Origin: Oidiodendron maius Zn
Taxonomy: Eukaryota > Ascomycota > Leotiomycetes > Myxotrichaceae
Length of the DNA stretch: 64,000 bases
Direction: 5' to 3'
Assembly (NCBI GenBank): GCA_000827325.1
Contig: KN832877.1
Coordinates: 248,001 to 312,000, forward strand
Shown here: positions 12,508 to 24,580 of the stretch, piece after piece
How positions within the stretch are numbered: position 1 is the first letter of the stretch
Layout of the letters: each line of letters begins with the position of its first letter
The notes under the pieces: model-generated
What the model was told of the DNA's origin: nothing
What the model saw: the letters and a program-made list of their open reading frames with translations, nothing else
The model's database searches: none
Made by a program: the position numbers and the translations under genes

Positions 12508-12914
12508 ATGATTCCCTCGCTCCAGCCCGATAGACCTCACGTGTGTCTCTCTCTACCCTCCTTCTCTCCAAACAGACTCAATTGACAAATTTCAAGCTTC
12601 CCGTCGCCTCTCCCTACAACCCCTTGAACCAGCAGCCTATCCGCACCCTCACGACCACGGCCTTCCCTCCTCGAAATCAGATTGAAGCCATGTCGCCAGT
12701 GCCTCATCAGTTGGCCCCAGACCAGAGTCTTGGGCGCGTAATATATGATGCGTCAGTGAGACACCCGGTATTTTTCACGGAGAGGCTGAAGAGAGCGCCA
12801 AATGGCGTCGGGGCGGGCAATGGGGATGGGAGTTCCAAAGGCTGGGGCAGCCCCGTGGCCTCGGGGTATGTCTTTAACGATGGCCCCAAGAGGGAAGGCG
12901 GGAGTCGGCTGTGA
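12508..12914 (+). CDS. Small hypothetical protein
   Basis: The region 12690-12914 encodes a 74-residue frame ending in a Gly/Lys-rich tail (SGYVFNDGPKREGG). A longer model, 12508-12540 joined to 12597-12914, removes a 56-base intron with an ATTGAC branch site. That gives 116 residues whose N-terminal half (PIRTLTTTAFPPRNQ) looks like a mitochondrial targeting peptide. I do not recognise the family. Codon use is GC-rich like its neighbours, and a pyrimidine-rich stretch precedes it. Either start is possible, and the whole call could be wrong. Confidence 0.42.
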
Positions 12915-13255
12915 GAATTTAGAGATATGGCAGTTGATGAATGAGGTGTATATACATACCTAGGTATACATGAATGGCGTTCGGAGTTAAGGGAGCATCG
13001 CAGAGGCCATGAATCGAAGATAGTGGTGTATGATAATCACGTCACTCTAAATATGGAATATCAACACGAGAGATTAATGAACGAAGTAAATGGTAAACCC
13101 TAGGCAATATACGCCGTATACAACCTAGGCTGCAAATTCTATCCCATCCCATCGAATCCGTCCATTCCTTACACCCCATTGGTATACACTGAGCATTGAT
13201 TCCTTGCTCTGTTTAAGCCTTTCTTTACATGCGAACGATCGCCGAGTACACATCC
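12915..13255. other. Convergent intergenic
   Basis: This is the 3' flank of the small gene and of the leftward SNARE gene. I see nothing else in it. Confidence 0.35.
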
Positions 13256-14059
13256 TTACTTCCCACGTCCAATACACTTGCCCCATGCAGGGAGTCCGCA
13301 TCCAAAGCCGACAAAAAGATAGATCAAGAAAATGACAACCATGATAAGCATCACCATGAGCTTGATATTCTTCCACCACATGCGTCTCCTTAAGTTCCTT
13401 CCCCTGATCCGGAAGTCGTGCGCACTTCCTCCTAGCCGATCCGTTTTATCGACTAACAAGTCGATCCTCTCGCCCCTCTCTAGTAGGGTCTCGATATTCC
13501 TGCTCATGATGCCCTGCACGTTCGAGATCTCCTCTTGCACATTCGCGATCGCGTCCTGTTTGCCACCCTGCGTGGTCCCGTATTCAACCATCAGTGTCTT
13601 AAGCTCGGAGTTGAAGCTGCCGGCGCCGTAGCTCTCCATGCTTGCGAAGTCATGTCTCTCGACGGGGAAGCGCTCGAGGAAGCGCCGCTTGATCTCGACG
13701 AGGAAGCCAAACGGGATTCGCCGCCCGAGCGAGGAGTCCGCAATCACGAGAAACGTCAGCCCCCCGGCGGTGGCATGCTCGGGGGCGTACTCGGAGGGTG
13801 CGGAAGCGATATAGTGGATGTAGTTATTGTTGTGTGTGTAGGTGAGCTTCTGGGGGGTGGAGTGCCCAATCTTGGGCAGAACGAGCGAGGCGAGAGAGGA
13901 TGTCTGCGAGGAGGCGGAGGAGGTGTGTTCGCTGAGGATAGTGGTTTGGTGCGCAATACAAGAACTATGAACGGTGAGTAGGAGTTTCTGATGGCCCGGA
14001 TGAGGGAGGGAGTCGTACTAGAGGAGAGGAGTTGGGGGAGTTGATGACGAGGCGGCCAT
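13256..14059 (-). CDS. NYV1: Longin R-SNARE, Nyv1/VAMP7-like
   Basis: Two exons (14059-14019, 13964-13256) encode 249 residues. An N-terminal longin domain (about residues 9-130) is followed by an R-SNARE coiled coil with the zero-layer arginine in LLERGERIDLL. The protein ends in one hydrophobic anchor (IKLMVMLIMVVIFLIYLFVG) and a short lumenal tail. This is the layout of tail-anchored vacuolar or endolysosomal R-SNAREs that pair with Qa/Qb/Qc SNAREs in vacuole fusion. The start is supported because the 54-base intron restores PLLYSCIAHQTTIL, a typical longin beginning. Fungal Nyv1 and animal VAMP7 are both close; I favour the vacuolar role by family. Confidence 0.9.
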
Positions 14060-14347
14060 GGTTGCAACCTCTAGAGCCCTCTCATCCGCAAATCATAGGG
14101 CGGCTGTCTTGGTATGAGGGTCTCCGGTATTTTATAATATGATATGATTGCAGTGGCTGAAGAACATGGAGTAGATGGACGTTGATACCTTTGTTTTAAG
14201 ATGCATATTGTTGCATCGTCATCATACAGACCCTGGCGGCAAGGCACGAGGATGCATTGTCGCCTCAGGCATTAATATATTTTGGGATTTCTGTAGCATT
14301 CCTCACTATCGAACCAGCTTCATCTCTCCAGTTCAATCGGTTTTGTA

Positions 14348-16933
14348 ATGCTTCAGCCCACGAAGAGAGCTAGCCATTGCAGAGTCTGTACGTTCCAGGT
14401 TGCAGAATGGCTGGCCCAATCCACTCGAAGGCACGGCGGATGCAGATCATTAACGATCCGCCATGTGCCAGCAAGCATAACCTCTACCTCGAGTAACAAG
14501 TTGAGAATTGTTCGTCCTACTGAGTATTTGAGTTGCATATCCTAATATCGTCAGTAGATTCCTTCAGCAACACGGGATGCCCGCGAGGCTGGTCATAGAA
14601 GTGACCTATCAAGCCAATTGGCGGAACTGCCCAAGGACCAAAAGGCCCTTCACAATATCAATCTCTCAAGGGGCTACAAAGTTCTCGATAACGGCCCCAG
14701 GCTCATCAATGGGACACCTTCAAAGTTTGGTGTCTTGGAAAGGCTCATAATCGAGCAGTTCAACGATTTGAAGCAGGGTTTGAGAGGCGACGGCCCTCTC
14801 CCCGAGAGCGCTCGGAGAGCTTTGGGTATAAAAAGCCGAACGCACCTGCGAAAAGAAACAGCCGCATTCAAGGACAAGATCAGAGAGTCGATAATTTTGG
14901 CTGAAGATGGCGTGACGGATCAAAAAGGAAACTACCTATTCTATAAACTCCGTCGTGCCTTCATTCAAGGGGACGTTGGAAGCCTCGCAACGGAAATAAA
15001 ATTTGCGTTCATGAATTCGGTGCTCCGGATGGACTATTCTGCCCAAGTAGAAGCGAATCAAAAGGCCTTGGCCGATTTAAGATATCCAATTGAGTGGTTT
15101 CCCGCCACGAGGACGCTGCAGAGGAAAATACATTTACATGTCGGACCGACAAATTCCGGAAAGACATATCATGCGCTGCAAAGGCTCGAGCAGGCAAAGT
15201 CGGGAATCTATGCTGGCCCCTTACGACTGTTAGCCCATGAGGTCTACGCCAGATTGAACGCAAAGGGGATACCTTGTGCCCTGCTTACCGGTGAAGAACG
15301 CCGCATTCCTGAAGGTGTCAACAGGTATATGAGCAGTTGTACAGTAGAAATGGTTCCCTTAAATAATGCAGTCGACGTAGCAGTTATCGACGAGATTCAA
15401 ATGATGGGCGATGATTATCGTGGCTGGGCCTGGACACAGGCGTTTCTGGGTGTTCAGGCAAAAGAGGTCCATCTCTGTGGTGAGCTTCGTACAGCACCTC
15501 TGATCAAAAAGCTTTGCGCGGCTATGGGAGATGAGCTTATCATTCATGAATACAAACGACTTAACCCGTTGAAAGTAGCAACAGAGAGTCTAAATGGCGA
15601 CATACGGAACCTAAGGAAGGGCGATGCCGTTATTTTATTTTCTCGCGTACAGCTACATGCCATGAAGAAACATATCGAACAGTCAACTGGTAAGCGTTGT
15701 GCTATAGTATATGGCTCGCTACCACCTGAAACTCGAGCCCAGCAAGCCCTCCTGTTCAATGATCCAGATAACGATTACGACTTCCTCGTTGCAAGTGATG
15801 CCGTTGGCATGGGCTTAAACCTAAGCATCAAGCGAATCGTTTTTGATTCCACATTGAAGTTCGATGGAGGGATGTTTCAACAACTATCAATCTCAGAACT
15901 TAAACAGATTGCGGGGAGAGCAGGGAGGTATAGGACTGCGAGGGACGCTACCCACAAACAAGCCGTCGACCTTTCCGACTCCAAACCTGTAGACATCCAA
16001 TCGCCTGTGAGGCTCCCGGCTCAGGAAGACCCGGATGGCGACGATAACGCTGGCTATGTAACGACTTTAGATAAAGATGATCTTCACGTCGTCCGTTCTG
16101 CCTTCGATAAAGATCCCGAGGCACTCAAAACCGCTTCCATCCTGCCACCAACAGCGATCATCTCACGTTTCGCATCCTATTTCCCTCCATCAACGCCATT
16201 CTCTTATATTCTACTTCGTCTTTGCGATGTATCAGTTCTTGGATCGTGTTTCAAGTTATGTCGTATCAAGGACCAGATCGAAATTTCAGATCTTATCCAG
16301 GCCTCTAACCTCTCGATCAAGGATAGGATAATCTTCTCATCAGCCCCCGCAAGTCTCCGGGATCCTGGATATGCGGAAGTTGTAATGGAGTTGGCGGAAT
16401 GCGTTGCACAACAGTCCAATGGCCATATTCTTGAAATTAAGAGCATACCCTTCGAGCTACTAGATATCAAACCGGATGAGTACAAAGCAGGCAAAACCGC
16501 CTACTTGCAAGATATAGAAATGCTTCACAAAGCAATCACATTATATCTGTGGCTTAGCTATCGCTTTGCAGGGGTGTTTCAGAGTCAAGCGCTAGCATTC
16601 CATTTGAAAGATCAGGTGGAGGAGAGAATCAATGACTACTTAGACGACATCGACTACGATGCAGAAGGCAGAAAGAGGCTAAAACAACTCCAACAGAATC
16701 TTGCGCGTCAGAAATTGGTACAAGTCCCAAGCGATGCCACGGAATTGCAGCAGTTGGAACTTGCGGGCGAGAATGATGTGGAGGTTTCTAGCCTCCGCAG
16801 TGAATCAGGGAATATTTCCGGAGATGAATATGACCATCCTTCAGAGCATGTAAACTCTGAAGATGCTCAAACACCACTGATGGCTGAAGTGGAAAACTCC
16901 AGGGAGAAACCACGGTCATCTGCTTTGGTGTGA
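14348..16933 (+). CDS. SUV3: Mitochondrial ATP-dependent RNA helicase Suv3
   Basis: Exons 14348-14492 and 14568-16933 give 836 residues. The N-terminus is Arg/Ser/Thr-rich without acidic residues at first, as expected for mitochondrial import. Helicase motifs follow: GPTNSGKT (Walker A, about residue 240), DEIQMMGD (Walker B), VASDAVGMGLNL, and QIAGRAGRY (motif VI). The C-terminal Suv3 domain is present, and the last 80 residues are acidic and probably disordered. Suv3 unwinds RNA for the mitochondrial degradosome, together with an exoribonuclease, in RNA turnover and intron release. The helicase frame is uninterrupted. The first exon rests on a phase-consistent 75-base intron with a GTAACA donor, so the start is less certain than the rest. 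Confidence 0.92.
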
Positions 16934-18102
16934 ACACCCCAAAGAAGAAATCTTCGTCTGCTTTGATATTTCTTTAGCAATAGATTCAATGTGTAAGATA
17001 GTTGACTGTATCATTTGTACTAGTTGATGTATGAGGATCGGGATTGTAAGAGTAGTGCATTGTAACACGTGGTTTTCCACGAGCATGGCATTCGATGTAT
17101 TTGGACCACTAGACTTCTCCATATAGAGGATATACATTCTTTACTATTTAACCGGAATGAGATCATCCTGAGGATCTCTTCTAAAGGAGCGGGCAGTGGG
17201 ATAAGGATCCATTTATCACTCTCCACTCCCCAATATCTCGCAGTATCACTAGAAGTGTGCCGCTTGATGATTTGCTCCTCTCTCTAGTTTACGATTTCCC
17301 AGTGGCGACGTCTCAAATTCCGTAGGTTATGCATGTCTCTACTACTATACCGCAGATTATACAGTTGTGGTATAAACACACTCCAATGCCCCTTGATAAT
17401 CCAGCAATCACTAAGGAGATATTGTAAAGTGGCCAAGTCGAAAGCCTTGACGGCCGGGTTTATAACTAACCAGTCGCGATGAGATGAAGTTAGTTTTGTA
17501 CACACCCCAAAATCAAATGAACGGCATAGAACTTAAATAAGAATAAAGACAAGCTGATATATGTCCTATGTCGTGAGAACTAGTATTAGCGTTGGACCAT
17601 CTCACAGTCGGCTAATATGATCTAACAAAACTAGAGAACAGGCTTGTATTTCACACTGCGACGCAGAATTATCCTTTGGCTAAGTTAGAAAGGGTAATTG
17701 AGAATCGGGTGGTGTGAGTCTTACATAACCAGGGGGGTGAGTGCAACAGAGTGTAACCTCTTGCCCCCGCTGACAAAACTAGATGGGATTATTAATATAC
17801 AAGATTCATGCACGATGCTTCAGTAGTTAGGAGTTAAGAGGTTAGATCCAAGGGCTAAGCAATGCCGCAATACGCATTACCAATCATCCTCTTGATGTTC
17901 GTCCTCCACACAAAAGGGTTACAAAATGATTGTTAATGAAAGTGCTACTGTTCTGCCAGCAGTGTCGTTCGGTAGCGAGCATATATATCGATATTCAATT
18001 GCTTTGTTGTAGACAGCACTTTCACACTATCCTGGGGAGATATATCCGAAAATAAATCAATAAATCAATAAAGGATAATTCTATACATATCACATAATCC
18101 AA
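16934..18102. other. Intergenic, about 1.2 kb
   Basis: This AT-rich stretch lies between two rightward genes. No convincing coding frame is visible. The last 70 bases before the next start are A/T-rich (AATAAATCAATAAATCAATAAAGG), a short direct repeat near the expected leader. Confidence 0.4.
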
Positions 18103-18895
18103 ATGGCTTCCACTAAACCTCTTGTGCTTCTCCTAGGCTCTGGCTCAAATATCGGACAAGCAGTCGCCAAGAAATTCGAAACTAGTGGTTACAATGTTGC
18201 CCTGGCTGCTCGCAGCCTATCAGACCATAAGATTTCCGACCAAGAATGGTCATATAAACTTGACCTCAGTACGCCGAGTGCTGTGGAAAACCTGTTTGTG
18301 AAGGTCCAGAAAGATTTAGGCATACCAAATGTTGTCATTTTTAATGGTAAGAGTGATCATTTGTATTACTGTAGCATTCCCCTAACCTGAGATTTATTCT
18401 AGCTGCCAGCCTCATTCGTGCCAGTGGTGATCATCCTTTTACGGTCTCCGTTGAGGATTTTGAGACGAGTCTGAAGATTAATACGATAAGCACCTATGCG
18501 GCTGCAAAGTGTGCCGTTGAAGGATTCGATAAGCTTCCCAAGTCGGCCCTCAAATTATTTTTATATACTGGCAATTTGCTGAATGTTAGTCCTATGCCTA
18601 TGCTATTGACACTTGGCGTGGGTAAAGCAGCCTCTGCACACATTATTGAATCCGGCGCGAGCGCATATGCCACAAAAGGATATCGGTACGTATTTAGGAC
18701 CCCATTCTATAGTTATTGTTAATCAGTAATAGTTTCTACTACATTGATGAACGTAAGGAGGATGGGGCGCCAGTTGGTATGATTCCCAATGGCCAAGCAC
18801 ACGCGGATGCTTTCTTCGAGTTGGCATCGAAAGAAGAGCAAGGACCCTGGCAGTGGACATTTGTAAAAGACAAGGGATATGTCAAATTCAATTAA
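18103..18895 (+). CDS. Atypical short-chain dehydrogenase/reductase
   Basis: Three exons (18103-18346, 18403-18685, 18733-18895) join to 229 residues. The N-terminal glycine motif GSGSNIG (about residues 12-18) begins a Rossmann fold, and a VVIFNAAS stretch occupies the place of the usual NNAG motif. The expected catalytic YxxxK is replaced by LGVGK, so the Tyr is absent. The enzyme may therefore use another mechanism, bind a nucleotide without catalysis, or serve a structural role. Introns are 56 and 47 bases with clean junctions, so this is not a broken gene. Similar proteins are annotated simply as short-chain dehydrogenases in many fungi. The substrate is unknown. Confidence 0.82.
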
Positions 18896-19685
18896 GAAGC
18901 CGCAGTAGATGTATATTATCAGTTTGAATGAAAGTAAATTAACGTAATATTAAGACATGCTTGTAACTGTATTATTTCAGAGTACCATGGTGGCTATAGC
19001 GTGCGTAGTCGTGGATAATGATCAGCCCATCTGATCTGCAGTATGAGTTACTATATCATTCCGTTAGTAAACTATCTGACATTATTACTAAAGCCCAATG
19101 AAACACTTACCAAATGTCATAAGGGGCTGCAGCTCCCTTAAGAACTTCCCCTGAATGGAGCTCAAGTAAGCGAATACTATTCTCGGCTCCCTGTCAACAG
19201 CCTTATTCGAAAGACCAAAATCGCATGTCAGCTATTTATTTTCGTTTTAATACTCTCTTACGCCTTTCTTAGAAGATAGACATGATAGGATGATTTCCAT
19301 GATATGTTCCCAACGAGATTGTAAATGTAAATAAAAATTATGCGAGTGTATTTGCTGAGTTAGCTGCTCTATCTCCTTCCACTATCACTGTATGCCACAC
19401 ATAGAGGACTCACATCAGAAATCCTTGCGCTTAGTGCAATAGAAGCAAGTCATTGGAATCCCAATATTGCTGCGTGTGCTTACTCTGCCAAAATTCAAGA
19501 TGTGATCTATAAATACATTGCCAATCTAATATGCCCAAAAAATACAGAACTGGGTATAGGACGACGAAAGTGTGACCAGAGTCAGGAAACTTGGTCGTAG
19601 AATACCATCTCAACTCCAAAAGCGCCAATCCTCTATACAGCCAACTCCAAATCAAGTCCTCATACCGTTCAAATCCAGATCCATG
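18896..19685. other. Convergent intergenic
   Basis: This AT-rich 3' flank is shared by the dehydrogenase and the leftward J-domain gene. I see no supported feature. Confidence 0.4.
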
Positions 19686-20711
19686 TCAAGAAGCATTCGT
19701 ATCATGGTTTCGGCTCCATGCTTCATCAGCTCCGTCGTCTTCACCTGCAGTGCCCACGATGAATTCCAGCACGCGACTAACCCTATCATTAAGAATACCA
19801 GCCCTGCGCATCTTCTCAGTAGGGGTGATGCCCCTTGCTTGCAGCCCCGCCACTTTCGCCCTCCAAGCTTTCTCCTCTCGTTGTTTCAGGGCTCGATCAA
19901 CACGCATCGGTACAGCAAGCGTAACTCGTACAAGATGTATCGTCATTTGCGCTCTGCCAACAAAGTCAAAATATCCAAGCGCCATTAATCTTTTCTGCAC
20001 CCTACGTATCCTACCCAGCTCAATATAGATCAACAGAGCGTAAAGCCTTGTTGTTATGACCAGCTCTCGTATGCGTATAAAAGATCGCTCCACCCCTATC
20101 ACCACTTCTTCAGACACAAGATGTGGATACTGGGTATGTAAACTTTTCAGCCACCCGCGCACAATAGCAAAATCACCGGTCATAAATTCATGCAGGATAG
20201 CTTCAACAGCACTGCGGAACGTGTGGTCGCCACCAAGGAAGGTAGTTTTGTCAGGGAGCTGTTGAGATGTTGGTTTCGACGCCCGATCATAGGTACGTCG
20301 GGCAGATGGCGACTTCAAAATATCGAATGCGAAGCCCAGTCTCTGAAATGCACTAAAGGTGATGTTAGGGATGGAGGTACAGTATGTCATTGCGCGGGAC
20401 ATCAGACCTCGTGGATAAAGGATGGAAGGGTGGTTTATCTGGATGGCAGATTTTTGATCTCTCGAGATAGTATCTTCGCAGCTCGAGTGGAGACGCGGAT
20501 CGTGAGGCGCCAAGGATCTTGTATAGCTTAATACACATTAGTTTTGCCAGCTAACGGGTGGAAACTAGATTACGTCTTCTTCATGAAGGATACCTGTAGT
20601 GTTGTAGTTAGAAAGGCAATCACATGCAGAACCAATTCACCTACTCTGGATTATATCATCCTTGTTGTCCAGGATAGAGACGCTCTGAGCCTGACGCTCG
20701 TCAACAGTCAT
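19686..20711 (-). CDS. J-domain (DnaJ-like) protein
   Basis: Four exons (20711-20645, 20593-20574, 20526-20408, 20352-19686) make 290 residues. The J domain spans about residues 29-95, with EEDLYKILGASRSAS in helix I, HPDK at 57-60 in the loop, and AFQRLGFAFDILKSPSARR in helix IV. The HPD tripeptide, essential for stimulating Hsp70 ATPase, is intact. The rest is helical and basic with no zinc-finger or Gly/Phe region, so it is a class C J-protein. Its Hsp70 partner and client are unknown. The second exon is only 20 bases; the model is supported because all three introns (51, 47 and 55 bases) have good signals and restore the J domain in frame. The start is about 350 bases from FIG4, which is divergent. 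Confidence 0.85.
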
Positions 20712-21059
20712 CGCGATGTTACGGATACATCAGAGAGTGAAGAATAGAGGGCAATTGTTGATATATGTGTATGACAGTTGGCAGAGGAAGGAGGGCGCAG
20801 CAGAAGTGAAGGGAAAAGGATGGAGGATGGAACGGAGGTCTTCACATGGAAATCACATGCAACTGCTCGTATGCGATTCATCCCACGGTGGCTGACAAAT
20901 TAGAACCAGAAAATCCGGGGTTTTGAGCTAATCCCGATATAGAAAGCTCGCCTATCGATGATGACCTTGAGCTCTGCCAACATCGAAGATAATGGGCCAT
21001 GCATATAAATTCTTCTTTCTGAATTATGAAGGGGCGTTGACCTTTATGCATCTGCCACT
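20712..21059. promoter_or_regulatory. Divergent promoter, J-protein gene / FIG4
   Basis: Both genes start from this 348-base interval. I see no distinctive operator or repeat. Confidence 0.4.
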
Positions 21060-24000
21060 ATGGCAGACTTGCAAGATGGCCCCTCCCGAGGGCCTTCTCC
21101 AAGCCCTGCTGCCCGCGTTCATTTTGAACCAAGCATATCGGGCTACTCCACTGACAATGGCTCCCAGTCAACTTCCGCCATGACCTCTCCCTTGAGCATG
21201 GATTTTAGAATTCCGGACGGCGACCAGCAGGATTCTCCTAAATTTCCAACTCTCAAAGCAACTGCCCCGCCTGAAATCTCAAAGCGGCCTGATTTCACTG
21301 CAGAACACTACGATGATGAGATTTCTGTCCCCCAACCTTTCCAACGAAGCACCAGCCCTGATTCAGATGCAAAAAGTGGCAAAGCCACTGAATATGACAA
21401 GATTGGAGATCAGGGAGTGTGCAAAATGCACAAGTTCTCACTGTATGAGACAGCAACAAGATACTATCTCGTCGGTGCTGATGTGATGGATCGACGGTTC
21501 CGGGTCCTGAAGATCGATCGGACGGTTGAAGTGGGCGATTTGAGCATTATCGAGGATGAGATGGTGTATACGAAGAATGAGATGAGTCAGCTGCTCAATG
21601 CAATCGATGACGGGAATAAAAGTAGTGGAGGAATGAAACTGCGCTGTAGTACTTGGGGCTTGCTAGGGTTCATTCGCTTCACCGGGGCATACTACATGTT
21701 AGTAGTTACAAAACGGAGCCAAGTTGCAATGATCGGGGGCCATTTTGTGTATCAGGTTGATGGTACTGAGCTTGTTCCTTTGACGGCCGCAAACTCAAAG
21801 TTCAAACCTGGAGATGCTAAAAACAATACTGAAGAAGCAAGATTCTTAGGCATTCTGAATAACTTGGATCTGACACGATCATTTTACTTCAGCTACTCCT
21901 ATGACATTACGAGGACCTTACAACACAATATCTGCGCAGAACGAGAACATATCGCCAAGGCCACACCATACACACATTCTCATAATTACAACTCGATGTT
22001 TGTGTGGAACACTTATCTCTTACAGCCTGCGATCTCTGCATTGAATAACACCTATGACTGGTGTTTGCCAGTCGTTCATGGCTATATTGACCAAGCTGGT
22101 ATGTCAACTCCAGGATCTTAGGCCGTTTACTGATGATGGGTAGCTCTCTCAATATACGGCCGCACTGTCTACATCACAATAATAGCGAGGCGGTCAAGAT
22201 ATTTTGCCGGTGCCAGATTCTTGAAAAGAGGAGCAAATGATCTAGTTCGATGCCGAATTCTATTTGATTATAATAGCTAACTCTTTGTAGGGCTACGTTG
22301 CTAACGATGTTGAGACTGAACAAATAGTTTCTGAGGTACTGACAACATCATTCCATGGTCCTGGTCCAAAACTCTTTGCCAGTCCAAACTATACATCATA
22401 TGTTCAACATCGAGGGAGTATTCCTTTGTACTGGACGCAGGACAATACCGGTGTCACGCCTAAGCCGCCCATTGAACTCAATCTCGTGGATCCGTTCTAC
22501 GGTGCAGCTGCCCTCCATTTTGACAATCTCTTTGACCGTTATGGCGCACCTATCTATGTGTTGAATTTAGTGAAGGCTCGAGAACGAACTCCGCGAGAAT
22601 CAAAACTTCTGCGTGAATTCACGAATGCGATTAACTATCTCAACCAATTCCTTCCCACAGATAAAAGAATCATTCATAAAGCGTGGGACATGTCCCGTGC
22701 CTCTAAATCTCGAGACCAAGATGTGATAGGCACTCTTGAGAATATTGCTGAAGAGGTTGTCACAACTACTGGCTTCTTTCATAATGGCGATGGGCACACC
22801 ACCATTCCTTCTGTTCAAAATGGAATCGCTCGCACAAATTGTATAGATTGCCTGGACCGAACCAATGCTGCTCAGTTTGTAATTGGGAAACGAGCGCTAG
22901 GCCACCAACTGCATGCCCTTGGAGTTTTGAGCGATACCTCTATCTCCTACGATACCGACGCGGTAAACATGTTCACTCATATGTATCATGACCATGGGGA
23001 CACTATTGCAATTCAATATGGAGGTTCTCAACTCGTAAATACCATGGAAACGTACCGGAAAATTAACCAATGGACGTCACATTCTCGCGACATGGTCGAA
23101 TCATTTAAACGTTATTATAATAATAGCTTCTTAGATGGGCAAAGACAAGAGGCATATAACCTGTTTCTAGGGAACTATACTTTTACACAAGGTGGCCCGA
23201 TGCTTTGGGATTTATCGACCGACTACTATCTTCACCACGCGGATCCCAGGGCTTGGGCTTCCAAGAAACGTCGGTCATACATAAATTGGTATACCCCCGC
23301 GTTCCTCGAACCGAGAACACTACCAAAGCCAATTGTTCCACGACACTCAGCTGGCGAGAAATCTTTGGGGTTCTTCGATGATTACTGGTTAGAATATTAT
23401 AAACCACTCGCGGTATCTTCACTCCTCAAAGTTTTTACGTACCCAGGGAAAATGAACTCCACCCTCCGCTACATGCCTATTCGGTCGACACAGGAAGGAC
23501 GCTATGATCTCTCCCCGTTTAAAGTCCGCACTGAGTTGGATCAAGACGTCCCGGAAAAGAAGAGACCATTGGCCCTGAAAGGCGTCCCGACAATCGAGCT
23601 TGTAGAACATGATCAAGAAGGCAATTCAGTTGATGATGATGCGGCCTCTGTGAAGTCGAATGCAGCAGCTCCAACAAAGCGAATCGCCATCCAGCGATGG
23701 CTACAACCGATTCAGGAGACAACATCGAATGCAATGGCACCCACCCTTGACACTGTGAAGGAAATTCCAGCGACTAATGGGGACAATGAATATGAGAAAG
23801 ATAAGGAGACGAAAAAGCTAGATAAGTCGAAAGCCGCCCAATGGACGTTTAGACAGGTTGTGCATGAGTCACTTAACCCATCAGTATCTGAACAGGAAGA
23901 GGCAGACTACACCAGATATATATTGCATCCTCAAACGTTACCTTTGGTCGTGTCTAACGAGGTGTTTCCGGCCGAGATCGACGCAGAGTATCTTGATTAC

Positions 24001-24213
24001 GTCAATGGTAACTGGAGGGATGGTGGAGGGATAGTTCTTAGTGGAGATGAGATATATGCTGCGGATGAAGACTTAGCGGAGTACACAGACTTTTTAGCCG
24101 TAGCAGAAAATCCGTTGACTGTCACCGACGAGGATCTGCCAAAGAAAAGGTACAAAGCATATAGGAAGTGGTTGAGAGGTAAGAGCTTGTTCAAACAGCA
24201 GCCGATCGATTGA
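21060..24213 (+). CDS. FIG4: Polyphosphoinositide phosphatase Fig4 (SAC domain)
   Basis: Exons 21060-22098, 22144-22244 and 22291-24213 give 1020 residues, somewhat longer than yeast Fig4 because of a disordered N-terminus (about 110 residues) and an extended C-terminus. The SAC domain carries the phosphatase signature CIDCLDRTN (catalytic Cys about residue 563) and the family blocks [13 protein letters not shown] and [13 protein letters not shown]. Fig4 removes the 5-phosphate from PtdIns(3,5)P2 on the vacuole and also holds the Fab1-Vac14 kinase complex together, so it supports both synthesis and breakdown of the lipid. Introns are 45 and 46 bases. The assignment to Fig4 rather than Sac1 rests on length, the conserved C-terminal region and absence of C-terminal membrane spans. 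Confidence 0.93.
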
Positions 24214-24580
24214 CATCTGCACTTTGGTGAATGGGAGTCTCTGGTTCAATGCGCTGTGGGTTATGATAGAGGAGCGCAAGAAGATACCCAAATGACAAAT
24301 CTATTTGACCCCTCTCCAATAAATCGCTTCTTGGTAGACGAGGACCTGATAGGTATACAGTGGTATCACAAATTTGAAATACGGGTTACTGAAGTTGACA
24401 TACACTCTCGACGTTTCGCAAAGAGTTACCTATTAGTAGGGTGAGAAGTAAAGCCACATATTGTGCTTTGCTATGATCCTCTCATAATGGTTTGACTGGT
24501 CTTCAGACTACCCACGACTGTGAACGTTAAAATGGGAGAAACAATATATGATATCTATCTCACGGTCAAAAGGAGGTCAT
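24214..24580. other. Convergent intergenic
   Basis: This is the 3' flank between FIG4 and the decayed carrier gene. I see nothing else. Confidence 0.35.

Noticed and set aside
13535-13981. Rightward 148-codon frame opposite the SNARE gene
   Set aside because: It is a shadow of the longin SNARE on the other strand, which has a complete family match including the zero-layer Arg.
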